A stretch of 64,000 bases of DNA from Roseomonas sp. (GCA_020249465.1 JADCFP010000103.1:1-64000); one strand, 5' to 3'. Shown: positions 27,230 through 35,681, counted from the first letter of the stretch. A program made the numbers and translations. The notes: generated by a model not told the origin, from the sequence alone.

Positions 27230-27598
27230 GTGAAGCCGCAGCACACCGTTCCGGCACCGGCCGAAATCCATTGGCTGACGGATATCATTGGCGCAGCGGC
27301 TGCGCTTGCGATGATTGAAGCGCATGGCGGGACGCGGATTTACGTGCCGAAAGAGATCAATCAGAATTCCGCCGCGCGGCTGGCCTTGCCGCTGCCCGCA
27401 GCCCGGCGCCTGGGCGAAGAATACGGCGGCGAACACATCCTGGTGCCGATCGCGCGCGCCTGGCGCGTCAGGCTGTATCGCGCGGCGGGCATGACCTATC
27501 CGGCGATTGCGCGCAAGCTTGGCATCACCGAACGCGCGGTTGGGCGCATTCTGACCGATGCGGGCCTGACCATTTCGCAAGGCGACCTGTTCCGCTAA
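27230..27598 (+). CDS. mor: Mor-family middle/late transcription activator
   Basis: 122 residues of the Mu Mor/C family, which switch on later phage operons by binding a dyad upstream of the promoter. The N-terminal dimerisation part carries IGAAAALAMIEAHGGTRIYV, and the C-terminal helix-turn-helix is MTYPAIARKLGITERAVGRI. GTG start at 27,230. Only one Mor/C protein is present, so it may serve both middle and late roles. A matching dyad candidate follows 4 bp after its stop. Confidence 0.9.
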   Translation: MKPQHTVPAPAEIHWLTDIIGAAAALAMIEAHGGTRIYVPKEINQNSAARLALPLPAARRLGEEYGGEHILVPIARAWRVRLYRAAGMTYPAIARKLGITERAVGRILTDAGLTISQGDLFR

Positions 27599-27602
27599 CT
27601 GG

Positions 27603-27620
27603 TGCGGACGCATGTCCGCA
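27603..27620. promoter_or_regulatory. Dyad TGCGGAC-N4-GTCCGCA before the lysis operon
   Basis: Perfect 7-bp arms around GCAT, ending 35 bp before the endolysin ATG. The same dyad recurs at 36,591-36,608 before the protease gene. Mu places activator-dependent late promoters at these two positions (before lys and before I), so this may be the Mor site; an RNA hairpin is the alternative. Confidence 0.55.
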
Positions 27621-27655
27621 TGACCTGATCGCCGCGCGCGCGCGATGGTGCGGCC

Positions 27656-28072
27656 ATGAGCCAAGCCGCCACCCCTGACCTTCTTCTGCCGAGAGATCGT
27701 GAACGCCTGGTCGGCGTGCATCAGGATTTGGTGGATGTTGTGCTGCTGGCGCGCCTGCATACACCCTTCATCGTGCTGGAAGGGCTGCGCAGCGCGGAAC
27801 GGCAAGCCAAGCTGGTGCAGATTGGCGCGTCACGCACCATGAACAGCAGGCACATCACCGGCCATGCGGTGGACCTTGGTTATTGGCTGGATGATGGCGA
27901 CGGCAAGGTGGGAAACGGCGAAGTGCGCTGGGATTGGCCGCTGTATCACCAGCAGGCGGCGGCAATGAAGGCGGCGGCGGCGCAGCTTGGCGTGAAGATC
28001 ATTTGGGGTGGCGATTGGAAAAGCTTCCCTGATGGCCCGCACTTCGAATTGGATCGGCGGTTTTATCCATGA
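27656..28072 (+). CDS. M15-family peptidoglycan peptidase (endolysin)
   Basis: 138 residues of the VanY/D-Ala-D-Ala carboxypeptidase-like M15 fold used as phage endolysin (L-alanyl-D-glutamate type). Zinc ligands fit His66 and Asp73 in SRHITGHAVDLG and His129 in DGPHFEL. No signal peptide, so export depends on the downstream holin. First gene of the lysis cluster, overlapping the holin gene. Confidence 0.9.
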   Translation: MSQAATPDLLLPRDRERLVGVHQDLVDVVLLARLHTPFIVLEGLRSAERQAKLVQIGASRTMNSRHITGHAVDLGYWLDDGDGKVGNGEVRWDWPLYHQQAAAMKAAAAQLGVKIIWGGDWKSFPDGPHFELDRRFYP

Positions 28073-28317
28073 CCGAAGCCGCCATCCCGCCCAAATCCAC
28101 CCGCAGCTTTTCACGCGCGCTGGTGGTCGGCAATTGCCTTGCCGCTTGGTGCGCGGTGTTTCTGTGCATCTATGCCAGCGAAGTCAGCGCGGGCATTGTG
28201 GTGCCGGCGGCGCTGACCTTGGTGGCGTGGCTGGTCGGCGGATACATGGGCATTGGCGCGCTGGATTTTCGCACCGCCACCGCATCCGTCCAGCGCGGCG
28301 GCGGAACCGATAAATGA
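28069..28317 (+). CDS. Probable holin
   Basis: 82 residues with two hydrophobic segments (ALVVGNCLAAWCAVFLCIYA and IVVPAALTLVAWLVGGYMG) and a charged tail. Position between endolysin and spanins, with four-base overlaps on both sides, indicates a holin that permeabilises the inner membrane. Holin families are too diverse to name one. Confidence 0.68.
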   Translation: MTEAAIPPKSTRSFSRALVVGNCLAAWCAVFLCIYASEVSAGIVVPAALTLVAWLVGGYMGIGALDFRTATASVQRGGGTDK

Positions 28318-28718
28318 TCGGCGCCATCCTTGGCCGGCTGATCACGCCGGCCTTACTGTATTTGGCCGGCGCCTTGCTTGTGGTGGTGCTTGGCCTGGCC
28401 ACCGCCTGGCGCGTGGAAGCATCACGCCGCGCGGGTGCTGAGGAAAGCCTCGCCGAAACCCGCGCGGAATTGGATGCGGCGCAGCAGGCGCTGGCGGATC
28501 GCGCGCGGGTGATCAGCGCGCTGGAACGCCAAGCGGCCGCCGCCGCTGCCACGCAGGAACGGCTTGAACCCATCCGAAGGACCATCCATGCCGCCAAACC
28601 TACCCAGGCCTGTGTGGCCAGCCCTGCTGTTTCTGCTGGCCTTGATCGGCTGCGCGCCAGCCAAGCGCCCGGCGCCGGCAATCAGCCTCGCGCCCAGCCT
28701 GCTGAATTGCCGCGATGA
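28314..28718 (+). CDS. Inner-membrane spanin (Rz-like)
   Basis: 134 residues: an N-terminal membrane helix (ALLYLAGALLVVVLGLATAW, about 13-32) and a periplasmic coiled coil (GAEESLAETRAELDAAQQAL onward), the layout of Rz. The outer-membrane partner is encoded in another frame inside its 3' end, the classic nested spanin arrangement. Confidence 0.78.
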   Translation: MIGAILGRLITPALLYLAGALLVVVLGLATAWRVEASRRAGAEESLAETRAELDAAQQALADRARVISALERQAAAAAATQERLEPIRRTIHAAKPTQACVASPAVSAGLDRLRASQAPGAGNQPRAQPAELPR

Positions 28719-28848
28719 ACCGGCGGTGCCTGCCATGACCAGCGACGCCGATCTGATGGCCTTCCTGCTGGATGTGATTGAAGCCGGGGATGATTGCCGC
28801 ACGCGCCTGGCCCGCGTGCGTGAGATTTTTGAGCAGAGGAACCCGTGA
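28588..28848 (+). CDS. Outer-membrane spanin lipoprotein (Rz1-like)
   Basis: 86 residues from the ATG at 28,588. Signal sequence with lipobox LIGC (Cys22), proline-rich start of the mature part, then a helical domain. Starts inside the i-spanin gene in a different frame and continues past it. The lipid-anchored partner would complete fusion of inner and outer membranes at lysis. Confidence 0.78.
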   Translation: MPPNLPRPVWPALLFLLALIGCAPAKRPAPAISLAPSLLNCRDEPAVPAMTSDADLMAFLLDVIEAGDDCRTRLARVREIFEQRNP

Positions 28849-28985
28849 TGCCTGATGCCGTGGATTACGCGCAGGAATTGGAAGAACGCCACCGCGCCAA
28901 TGCAATCGCGCTGCTGCGCGCGCGCCAGGCCGCGCAGGCCGCACCGTCGCCGCAGCCGAAAAAGGATGCGGAGGATGACGCATGA
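28848..28985 (+). CDS. Small TraR/DksA-like N-terminal fragment
   Basis: 45 residues (DYAQELEERHRANAIALLRA). It resembles the N-terminal helix of phage TraR/DksA proteins, which bind RNA polymerase, but lacks the four-cysteine zinc finger that should follow. ATG overlaps the o-spanin stop and its own stop overlaps the DUF2730 gene. Either a degraded TraR or an independent small protein. Confidence 0.45.
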   Translation: MPDAVDYAQELEERHRANAIALLRARQAAQAAPSPQPKKDAEDDA

Positions 28986-29344
28986 TGGTCAGTCTGGAAT
29001 GGCGTGATCTGGCCGCCATTGTCACCACCGCCGTCATTGTCGGCGGTGGTGTTTTGGCGTTTCTGCGCTTCAAGCTGGCGGGCGATTTCGCCGCGCGTAC
29101 CGATCTGGCGACAGCCGTGGAGCGGATTGATGAGGTGGAAGAACGCCTTGCCAAAATGCCATCGCATAATGATCTGCGCGCGTTGCAGGACCGGGTGGCG
29201 GAACTGGATCGCGCCGTCGCGGTGGTCGCGGAACGGGTCACGGGGGTGCATGACATCCTGAAGCGCGTCGAATACCAGGTGCAGCTTTTGGTGCGGCATC
29301 AATTGTCTGATGGCGCGCCGGACAGCACGGGAAGGAAGCGCTGA
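28982..29344 (+). CDS. DUF2730 family protein (Mu gp25-like)
   Basis: 120 residues with one N-terminal membrane helix (IVTTAVIVGGGVLAFLRF) and a long coiled coil (TAVERIDEVEERLAKM, LRALQDRVAELDRAVAVV). The family is standard between lysis and terminase genes of Mu-like phages. Function unknown. Confidence 0.82.
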   Translation: MMVSLEWRDLAAIVTTAVIVGGGVLAFLRFKLAGDFAARTDLATAVERIDEVEERLAKMPSHNDLRALQDRVAELDRAVAVVAERVTGVHDILKRVEYQVQLLVRHQLSDGAPDSTGRKR

Positions 29345-29646
29345 TGTCCCGCTTCGCGGCGCTGCTGGCGGAAGACAGGCGGCTGATCATCCTGCGCGCC
29401 CTTTCGGAAGATCACGATTATGCGTTGAACGACTTCATCCTGAAGCGCGCGCTGGCGTCGCTGGGCCATGAGGTGTCGCGCGATATGCTGCGCGGTGATC
29501 TGACCTGGCTGAAGGATCAGCGGCTTATCACGCTGCGCGAATTGGATGATGGCGCGATCTGGGTGGCGCGTGCCACGGAAGATGGCATTGATGTCGCGGG
29601 CGGCAGGCCGCACCCGGGTGTGGCGCGCCCGGCGCCGGGGCTTTAG
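29344..29646 (+). CDS. Mu gp26-like (VpaChn25_0724 family) protein
   Basis: 100 residues with the family's winged-helix-like pattern (DRRLIILRALSEDHDYALND; DMLRGDLTWLKDQRLITLRE). Regularly encoded just before the small terminase in Mu-like phages. DNA binding is likely; the role is unknown. Confidence 0.82.
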   Translation: MSRFAALLAEDRRLIILRALSEDHDYALNDFILKRALASLGHEVSRDMLRGDLTWLKDQRLITLRELDDGAIWVARATEDGIDVAGGRPHPGVARPAPGL

Positions 29647-29649
29647 CCG

Positions 29650-30222
29650 ATGGCGCGGCCTTCCAGCATTGCGCGCCTGCCGGGCGAAATCCGCGAAGCG
29701 ATTGGGCGGCTGCGCGAGCAAGGCCGCACCCTGGATGAAATTCTGGACCATCTGCGCGGGATGGAGGTTGCAGTCAGCCGTTCCGCCCTGGGCCGCCATG
29801 TCCAGGCGATGGACAAGGTGGGCGAAAGGCTGCGCCGATCCCGCACCGTGGCGGAAACGCTGGTGCGGCAATTGGGCGATGCGCCGGAAAGCCAGACCGC
29901 GCGGCTGAATATCGAAATGATGCACAGCTTCATGTTCGACTTCCTGGCCAGCGTCGAAGGTGGCGAAGGTGGCGAAGCGGGTGAAGAAGCGCAGGCGCAT
30001 CTGCGTAACCCGAAATCCGTCGCGCTGATGGCGGAAGCGGTGCAGCGCCTGACGGTGGCGAGCCGGCAGAACGCGGAATACATCGCCCGCGTGGAAGATC
30101 GCGCCGCGCAAAAGGCCAAGGCCGGCGCCGCGCGCGCTGCCGAGGAAGCCGCCCGCCAGCAAGGGCTGAGTGCGGATACCATCGCGACGATAAAGGCCAG
30201 CATCCTTGGGGTGGCGGCATGA
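29650..30222 (+). CDS. DUF3486 family protein, small terminase subunit (Mu gp27-like)
   Basis: 190 residues. RLPGEIREAIGRLREQGRTL and VSRSALGRHVQAM form the DNA-binding N-terminus of DUF3486, and a helical C-terminus follows. It would recognise the phage left end (pac) and hand DNA to the large subunit encoded two genes later. Confidence 0.87.
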   Translation: MARPSSIARLPGEIREAIGRLREQGRTLDEILDHLRGMEVAVSRSALGRHVQAMDKVGERLRRSRTVAETLVRQLGDAPESQTARLNIEMMHSFMFDFLASVEGGEGGEAGEEAQAHLRNPKSVALMAEAVQRLTVASRQNAEYIARVEDRAAQKAKAGAARAAEEAARQQGLSADTIATIKASILGVAA

Positions 30223-30407
30223 TGGCGCCCCTTGGCATTGAGATCACCAGCGAAGGCCCGCTGGTCTATCTGCGGATGGTGGACCATCGGAATAACAGCA
30301 CCATGACCGCAGTGCTGAACGCCGACCAGGCGCGCGAATTGTCCCGCATGATCCGCAATGCCGCGAATTTTGTGGCGGCCCAGGCGCCGGCTGAAGGCAA
30401 CGCGTGA
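30219..30407 (+). CDS. Small hypothetical protein
   Basis: 62 residues (GIEITSEGPLVYLRMVDHRN; LNADQARELSRMIRNAANFV). Overlaps both neighbours by four bases or fewer. It reads like a small beta-alpha domain; no function known. Confidence 0.6.
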   Translation: MMAPLGIEITSEGPLVYLRMVDHRNNSTMTAVLNADQARELSRMIRNAANFVAAQAPAEGNA

Positions 30408-31105
30408 TGGGTGTGCGGGTTGAAAAGATCGGCGACGCCACCCTTTATTTGGGCGATTGCCGGGAGATTTTGCCGGGCTTGGAGCGTCCGGCGGCGGTGA
30501 TTACTGATCCGCCGTATGGGCAAAAGCTTGCACTGAGAAAAAACAAACGCGGCTCGTGGGGTGATTGGCGGCCCATAATTGGCGACGATAAGCCTTTCGA
30601 CCCAAGCTACCTCTTGACTTTGGCTGATCGGTGCGTTGTTTGGGGTGCGCATCATTTTTACCAATTTCTACCCCCCCCCCGCAAAACTCGTGCCAGCGGC
30701 GGTTTTTTAGTGTGGGACAAGCGCGTCGGCAAGACATCCAACCATCAGGGGGATGCTGAAATGGCGTGGTTAAATCGCCGCCAAGTGATGCGAGTGAAGC
30801 AGTTATACTGGAATGGGGGTGTGACTACGTCCAAGTCGCCGTTCAATAAGCGCGGCGCGCATCCGACGCAGAAGCCCATCGAGATCATGGCGTGGTCGAT
30901 CGAACAGGCCCGCGTTCCTCCTGGCGGCGTGATCCTCGACCCATACATGGGTTCCGGTTCCACCGGCGTCGCCGCGATGCAGCTTGGCTTTCCCTTCACC
31001 GGCATTGAAATCGACCCCGGCTATTTCGACACCGCCTGCCGCCGCATTGAAGCCGCCGCGCGGCAGGGCGTCTTGCAGCCAAGCCCCGCGCCGGTGAAGC
31101 CATGA
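30404..31105 (+). CDS. DNA adenine/cytosine-N4 methyltransferase
   Basis: A 233-residue DNA methyltransferase using SAM. Catalytic DPPY is at 35-38, the target and linker segment GAHPTQKP follows, and the SAM-binding DPYMGSGSTG is near 179-188, the order of beta-class enzymes. No partner endonuclease, so it is orphan. It may protect phage DNA from host restriction, the job done by Mom in Mu. Bases about 30,530-30,870 are less GC-rich than the rest of the gene, suggesting a swapped target-recognition segment. Confidence 0.88.
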   Translation: MMGVRVEKIGDATLYLGDCREILPGLERPAAVITDPPYGQKLALRKNKRGSWGDWRPIIGDDKPFDPSYLLTLADRCVVWGAHHFYQFLPPPRKTRASGGFLVWDKRVGKTSNHQGDAEMAWLNRRQVMRVKQLYWNGGVTTSKSPFNKRGAHPTQKPIEIMAWSIEQARVPPGGVILDPYMGSGSTGVAAMQLGFPFTGIEIDPGYFDTACRRIEAAARQGVLQPSPAPVKP

Positions 31106-32679
31106 AGAACGCGAAGCCTTCGAGGTCCGCAGATATCGGCGGCGTCCTGCTGCCCTATCAGCAGGCGCTTGTCCGCGCGGTCGCCGAGCATTCCGTCACC
31201 GTCTATGAAAAATCCCGCCGCATCGGCGCCACCTGGGGTGTCGGCGCACAAGCCGTGCTGACCGCCGGTGCCGCGCGGGATCAGCGCGGGATGGATGTGC
31301 TTTATATCGGCTACAACCTGGATATGGCGCGCGAGTTTATTGATGTCTGCGCCATGTGGGCGCGCAGCTTCGGCCTGGCCGCCGGTGAGATCGGCGAATT
31401 CCTGTTCAGCGACCAGGAAGACAAGGGCATGGAACGGCACATCGCCGCGTTCCGGATCAAGTTTGCCTCGGGCTTTGAAATCCTGGCGCTGGCGTCCCGG
31501 CCGCGGTCGCTGCGTGGCCGGCAGGGGTTTGTCATTATCGACGAAGCGGCCTTCCATGATGATCTTCAGGCGCTGTTAAAGGCTGCCTTGGCGCTGCTGA
31601 TTTGGGGCGGGCGGATTTTGGTTGTCTCCACGCATGACGGGGCGGAAAACCCCTTCGCCGAATTAGTGAATGATATCCGCGCCGGGCGAAAACCCTATCA
31701 CCTGCTCCGCACCACCTTCGATGAGGCCTGTCAACAGGGCCTGTATCGCCGCGTGGCCTTGAAGCTCGGCAAGGAATGGAATGCCGAGGCCGAGGCCGCC
31801 TGGAAGGCAGAAATCCGCGCCTTCTATGGCGAAAGTGCCACCGAGGAATTGGATGTGGTGCCGCGCGCCGGTTCCGGCCGATATCTGCCGCTCCATTTGA
31901 TTGAAGCGCGCGCCAGCCGCGATATCCCCGTGCTGCGCTATACCTGCGATGACGCCTTTGTCCATCAGCCGGAGCATATCCGCACCGCGGCAACGCTGGC
32001 CTGGTGTGAAGACAATATCCGCCCGCTGCTGGATCGGCTGGACCCGCTGCTGCGCAGCCTGGTCGGCATGGATTTTGGCCGCGTCGCGGACCTTTCCGTG
32101 ATCTGGCCCATCCAGATCATGCCTGATCTGATGCGCAAGACGCCCTTCACCATCGAATTGCGCAACGTGCCCTTCGAACAGCAGCGCGAAATTCTGTTCT
32201 ATCTGTTGGATCGGCTGCCGCGCCTTGCCGGCGTGGCGCTTGACCGCACCGGCAATGGCGCCTGGTTGGCTGAGCGCACCTTGCAGCGCTACGGCGCGCA
32301 TCGCGTGGAAGGCATTCACCTGACCGAAGGCTGGTATCGCGACCACATGCCGAAGTTAAAGGCGGCCTTCGAGGATGGCAGCTTCGATATCCCTGCCAAT
32401 GCGGAAGTGGTGGAAGATTTCCGCGCCATTGAACTGGTGAATGGCGTGGCCCGCGTGATGGTGCGCCGGGCCACCGCGAAAGGTGAAGACCGCGACCCGA
32501 ATGCAGGCCAGCGCCATGGCGACGCCGCGATTGCTGCGGTGCTGACCATTTACGCCGCCAGCCGTGACTGGGGCAGCCTGACCAATTTCCCGATCCCGCG
32601 CCGCGACATCATGGCGCCGCCCGACAACCAAAGCATCCTGGGCATGACCCAGGGCAGCATCGCAACCTATCTTGGATGA
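31102..32679 (+). CDS. Large terminase subunit (Mu gp28-like)
   Basis: DNA-packaging motor and headful nuclease, 525 residues. The ATPase part has the Walker A-like SRRIGATWG (38-46) and Walker B FVIIDEAAF with Asp147-Glu148. The RNase H-like nuclease part begins GMDFGR (Asp324) and includes ALDRTGNG. Overlaps the methyltransferase and the next small gene by four bases. Confidence 0.93.
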   Translation: MKNAKPSRSADIGGVLLPYQQALVRAVAEHSVTVYEKSRRIGATWGVGAQAVLTAGAARDQRGMDVLYIGYNLDMAREFIDVCAMWARSFGLAAGEIGEFLFSDQEDKGMERHIAAFRIKFASGFEILALASRPRSLRGRQGFVIIDEAAFHDDLQALLKAALALLIWGGRILVVSTHDGAENPFAELVNDIRAGRKPYHLLRTTFDEACQQGLYRRVALKLGKEWNAEAEAAWKAEIRAFYGESATEELDVVPRAGSGRYLPLHLIEARASRDIPVLRYTCDDAFVHQPEHIRTAATLAWCEDNIRPLLDRLDPLLRSLVGMDFGRVADLSVIWPIQIMPDLMRKTPFTIELRNVPFEQQREILFYLLDRLPRLAGVALDRTGNGAWLAERTLQRYGAHRVEGIHLTEGWYRDHMPKLKAAFEDGSFDIPANAEVVEDFRAIELVNGVARVMVRRATAKGEDRDPNAGQRHGDAAIAAVLTIYAASRDWGSLTNFPIPRRDIMAPPDNQSILGMTQGSIATYLG

Positions 32680-32915
32680 AAGAAGCCGTTGTGGAAAACC
32701 AGCACCGCAAGATCACGGGCTACCGCGAACTGACCGAAGTTGAAATCGGCGCCATGAACATCATCAAGGCGCGGGGCGAGCAGCTTGCGCAGCTTCTGGA
32801 TGATCTCGGCAATCTGCCGGATGTGGATAAGCGCGCACTGGCCATCGCGCGGACGGAGTTTCAGACCGGCCTGATGTGGGCAACGCGCGCGGTTGCCCGC
32901 CCCACCACCTTCTGA
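32676..32915 (+). CDS. acb2: Acb2/Tad1-hairpin family protein, candidate anti-CBASS sponge
   Basis: 79 residues. ENQHRKITGYRELTEVEI, then GAMNIIKARGEQL, a helical hairpin, and AIARTEFQTGLMWATRAVAR plus P-T-T-F match by eye the small phage family (DUF7681, Acb2/Tad1 hairpin) whose members bind cyclic di- and trinucleotides and so block CBASS and related immunity. Known Acb2 proteins are of similar size. Encoded between terminase and portal, its ATG overlapping the terminase stop. An internal GTG at 32,691 would give the family-typical start. Binding activity here is inferred. Confidence 0.75.
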   Translation: MKEAVVENQHRKITGYRELTEVEIGAMNIIKARGEQLAQLLDDLGNLPDVDKRALAIARTEFQTGLMWATRAVARPTTF

Positions 32916-32940
32916 TGAACCAGCGTTCGGAGCAAAGATC

Positions 32941-34434
32941 ATGAGCGGCACGCGCCTGCCCCAGGATTTACGGAATGAGGTCGCGACCTTCGAACGCGAT
33001 ATCACCGCCCAATACTACGCCTTCACCATGGCAACGCGCGACGACATCATTTTGACGCGCGGCGGTTCCAAGGGCCTTGGCATCTATCAGGATTTGGCGC
33101 GGGATGGGCATGCGGGCGCGGTGCTGCGCAAGCGGCGAAATGCGGTGGTGGCGCGGGAATGGAAGGTGGAACCAGGCGGGGAAGCGCCGGCTGATCTGCT
33201 GGCGGCGGAGCTGGTGAATGCCGCCTTGAAGCGCATCCGCTTCGACCGCGCCTGCCGGGGTTTGCTGACCGCCGTGCTGACCGGGATCTCGGTCGCCGAA
33301 ATCATGTGGGAAGCGGCGGAGCTTGAAGTGAATGGCACGCGCCGCACCTGGATTGTGCCCGGCGATATCCGCGTGCGTAATCCGCGCCGCTTTGCCTTTG
33401 ACCGTGATGGCCGACTGCGGCTGCTGACGCGTGAAGCCCGCACCCAGGGCATTGCCGTGCCGGACCGCAAATTCATCGTGGTACGATATTGGGCGGAGGA
33501 AAATGAAGACGCCTATGGCCGTGGCCTGGGCCATGATCTGTTCTGGCCGGTGTTTTTCAAACGCAACGGCGTGGCGCTATGGAATGCGCTGATCGAAAAG
33601 CACGGCCAACCCTTCGTCTATGCCGAATACCCGCAAGGCACATCGGATGGCGATGTGGACCGGCTGGTGACCATGATCCAGGGCATCGCGCGCGGCGCCG
33701 GTGTGGCGGTGCCATCGGGCACGCTGATCAAGATGCTGGAGGTGTCAAAATCCGGCACGGCGGACCTGCACAAGGAATTGGTGCAGACGATGAATGCCGA
33801 GATTTCCAAGATCGTGCTGGGCGAAACACTCACGACCGAAATGGGCCAGAATGGCGCGCGCGCCGCCAGCGAAACCCATAATGATGTCCGCACCGAATTG
33901 GCCGATGCCGATGCGGATATGCTGTCCGAAGAATTGAATGAGAGCCTGCTGAGGTGGATTGTGGACCTCAATCTGCCTGGTGCTGCGATGCCGAGTGTGT
34001 GGCGGAAGGCGCCGGAGGAACCCGATCTGCTGGCCGATGCGACGCTGGATGAAAAGCTGTTCGCCATTGGCTATGTGCCGAGCGAAGACCTGGTGCGCGA
34101 ACGCTATGGGGAAGGCTATCAGCGCATTGCAGGCGGCAGGCCAAGCGCCGCGCCGCCGCCAGCCTTTGCCGAAGGTGATGACCCCGCGACCATTCCGGAA
34201 GCCCTGGCTGAGCAGCTCGCGCGCCGTGGCGGCCCTGCCCAGGCCGCGATGCTGGCGGCGATCCGGGCCGAGGTTTCGGCAGCCGTGGATTTCGCCGATC
34301 TGGAGACGCGCCTGCTGCGGCTATCAGCCGCCATGCCGGTGGGCCGCTTGGTGGAAGAACTGACGCCCGCGCTCATTGTCGGCCACCTGGCCGGGCGCGC
34401 CGATGCGCGGGATGAAGCCACACCCGCGTCATGA
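32941..34434 (+). CDS. Portal protein, DUF935 family (Mu gp29-like)
   Basis: 497 residues. It forms the dodecameric DNA channel at one capsid vertex. DUF935 features include AVLRKRRNAVVAREWKVEPG, FDRACRGLLTAVLTGISVAEIMWE, KKHG-equivalent EKHGQPFVYAEYPQG and ETLTTEMGQNGARAASETHN. ATG at 32,941 is chosen as the first conserved start after the Acb2 gene. Overlaps gpF by four bases. Confidence 0.93.
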   Translation: MSGTRLPQDLRNEVATFERDITAQYYAFTMATRDDIILTRGGSKGLGIYQDLARDGHAGAVLRKRRNAVVAREWKVEPGGEAPADLLAAELVNAALKRIRFDRACRGLLTAVLTGISVAEIMWEAAELEVNGTRRTWIVPGDIRVRNPRRFAFDRDGRLRLLTREARTQGIAVPDRKFIVVRYWAEENEDAYGRGLGHDLFWPVFFKRNGVALWNALIEKHGQPFVYAEYPQGTSDGDVDRLVTMIQGIARGAGVAVPSGTLIKMLEVSKSGTADLHKELVQTMNAEISKIVLGETLTTEMGQNGARAASETHNDVRTELADADADMLSEELNESLLRWIVDLNLPGAAMPSVWRKAPEEPDLLADATLDEKLFAIGYVPSEDLVRERYGEGYQRIAGGRPSAAPPPAFAEGDDPATIPEALAEQLARRGGPAQAAMLAAIRAEVSAAVDFADLETRLLRLSAAMPVGRLVEELTPALIVGHLAGRADARDEATPAS

Positions 34435-35681
34435 GCGGCAGCATTGATGCGCTGAACCTGCCGCCGGAAGAAGCCATCCGCTTCTTCCGGGCGAAGGTGA
34501 ACACGCCAACCCGCGCCTGGGATGATCTGCGCCACGGTGCCCATGCGCGCGCCTGGTCTGTGGCGGGTGTGCAGGCGGATGACATGCTGGCCGATATCCG
34601 CCGCGCCATGGATAAGGCGATTGCGCAGGGCACGACGCTGGATGAATTCCGCCGCGATATCGCCCCGCTGCTGACGGAGCTCGGCTGGGCGGATCGCGGG
34701 CCCGGCTATGTGGGCTGGCGCACGCGCGTGATTTACGAGACGAATATGCGCACCGCCTATGCCGCCGGACGCTATGCGGAAATGACTGACCCCGATGTGC
34801 TGGCCGCGCGCCCCTTCTGGCGGTATCGCCATAGCGGCAAGCGCGATGCGCGCAAGCAGCACAAGGCCTGGGATGGGCTGGTGCTGCGCGCCGATGATCC
34901 CTTCTGGCAAAGCCACTATCCGCCGAATGGCTGGGGCTGCGGGTGCTATGTTCAATCGCTCGGCCCGCGCGATTTGGCGCGTGCGGGCAAGGAAGGCCCG
35001 GATGAAGCGCCGCCTGCCGGGACCAGGCCATATCGTGATCCGATGACCGGGGAGATTTCCGCTTTGCCTGCCGGTATTGATCCGGGCTGGGATTACAATG
35101 TCGGGCAAAGATGGTTGCAGGGTGTGGTGCCGCAACCGCTGGCGGAAGCGCTGCAACCCTATCGTGGTAACGCGCTGCGGCCTTCTGGCCAGCGCCCCGA
35201 TGATCTGCCGCCCATGCCGCCCGCGCGGCCTTCCAGCGCTACGCCAGCGCCCGCAGGGCGGGACGCGAATGCGGCAATTGATGATTTCCTGGGGCAGTTT
35301 GGTGCAACGCAAGACCGGCCCTCCGTGTTCCGCGACGCATCCGGCACGCGCGTGGTGATCAGCCGCGATCTGTTCCTGAATGCGGATGGCGAAGTGGCGC
35401 GGAATGCGCGGCGGGTGCAGCAGTTGGCGCAGATCGCTGAAGCGCTGAAAGACCCGGATGAGATATGGGTGGATTGGGCGGAAACCCCGGATGGCAATCT
35501 GCGGCTGCGCCGGCGCTACCTGCGCCGCTTTGCTGGCGCGGCGGCTGGCCTGGCCGTGCTGGAATGGACCGATGCCGGCTGGTTCGGCGCGGCGCTGCTG
35601 CTGGCGCGCGCCACGGCGTATTTGGAAAAACAGCGATCAGGTGCGCTGGTGTATCAGCGCGGGCAAAGAGAAACACCATGA
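34431..35681 (+). CDS. Minor head protein gpF fused to a PBECR-type nuclease domain
   Basis: 416 residues. Residues about 1-190 are the Mu gpF/phage head morphogenesis domain (RVIYETNMRTAYAAGRYAEM, WDGLVLRADDPFW, PPNGWGCGCYVQSL). The C-terminal 130 residues match the phage Barnase-EndoU-ColicinE5/D-RelE-like nuclease 2 domain (FRDASGTRVVISRDLF, LKDPDEIWVDWAE, LRLRRRYLRRF, GALVYQRG). In such fusions the toxin-like domain is carried in the virion and may be injected with the DNA. Which RNA it would cut is unknown. Confidence 0.88.
   Translation: MSGSIDALNLPPEEAIRFFRAKVNTPTRAWDDLRHGAHARAWSVAGVQADDMLADIRRAMDKAIAQGTTLDEFRRDIAPLLTELGWADRGPGYVGWRTRVIYETNMRTAYAAGRYAEMTDPDVLAARPFWRYRHSGKRDARKQHKAWDGLVLRADDPFWQSHYPPNGWGCGCYVQSLGPRDLARAGKEGPDEAPPAGTRPYRDPMTGEISALPAGIDPGWDYNVGQRWLQGVVPQPLAEALQPYRGNALRPSGQRPDDLPPMPPARPSSATPAPAGRDANAAIDDFLGQFGATQDRPSVFRDASGTRVVISRDLFLNADGEVARNARRVQQLAQIAEALKDPDEIWVDWAETPDGNLRLRRRYLRRFAGAAAGLAVLEWTDAGWFGAALLLARATAYLEKQRSGALVYQRGQRETP

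Noticed and set aside
30404-31105. Restriction-modification system
   Set aside because: No endonuclease gene adjoins the methyltransferase; it is an orphan phage enzyme.
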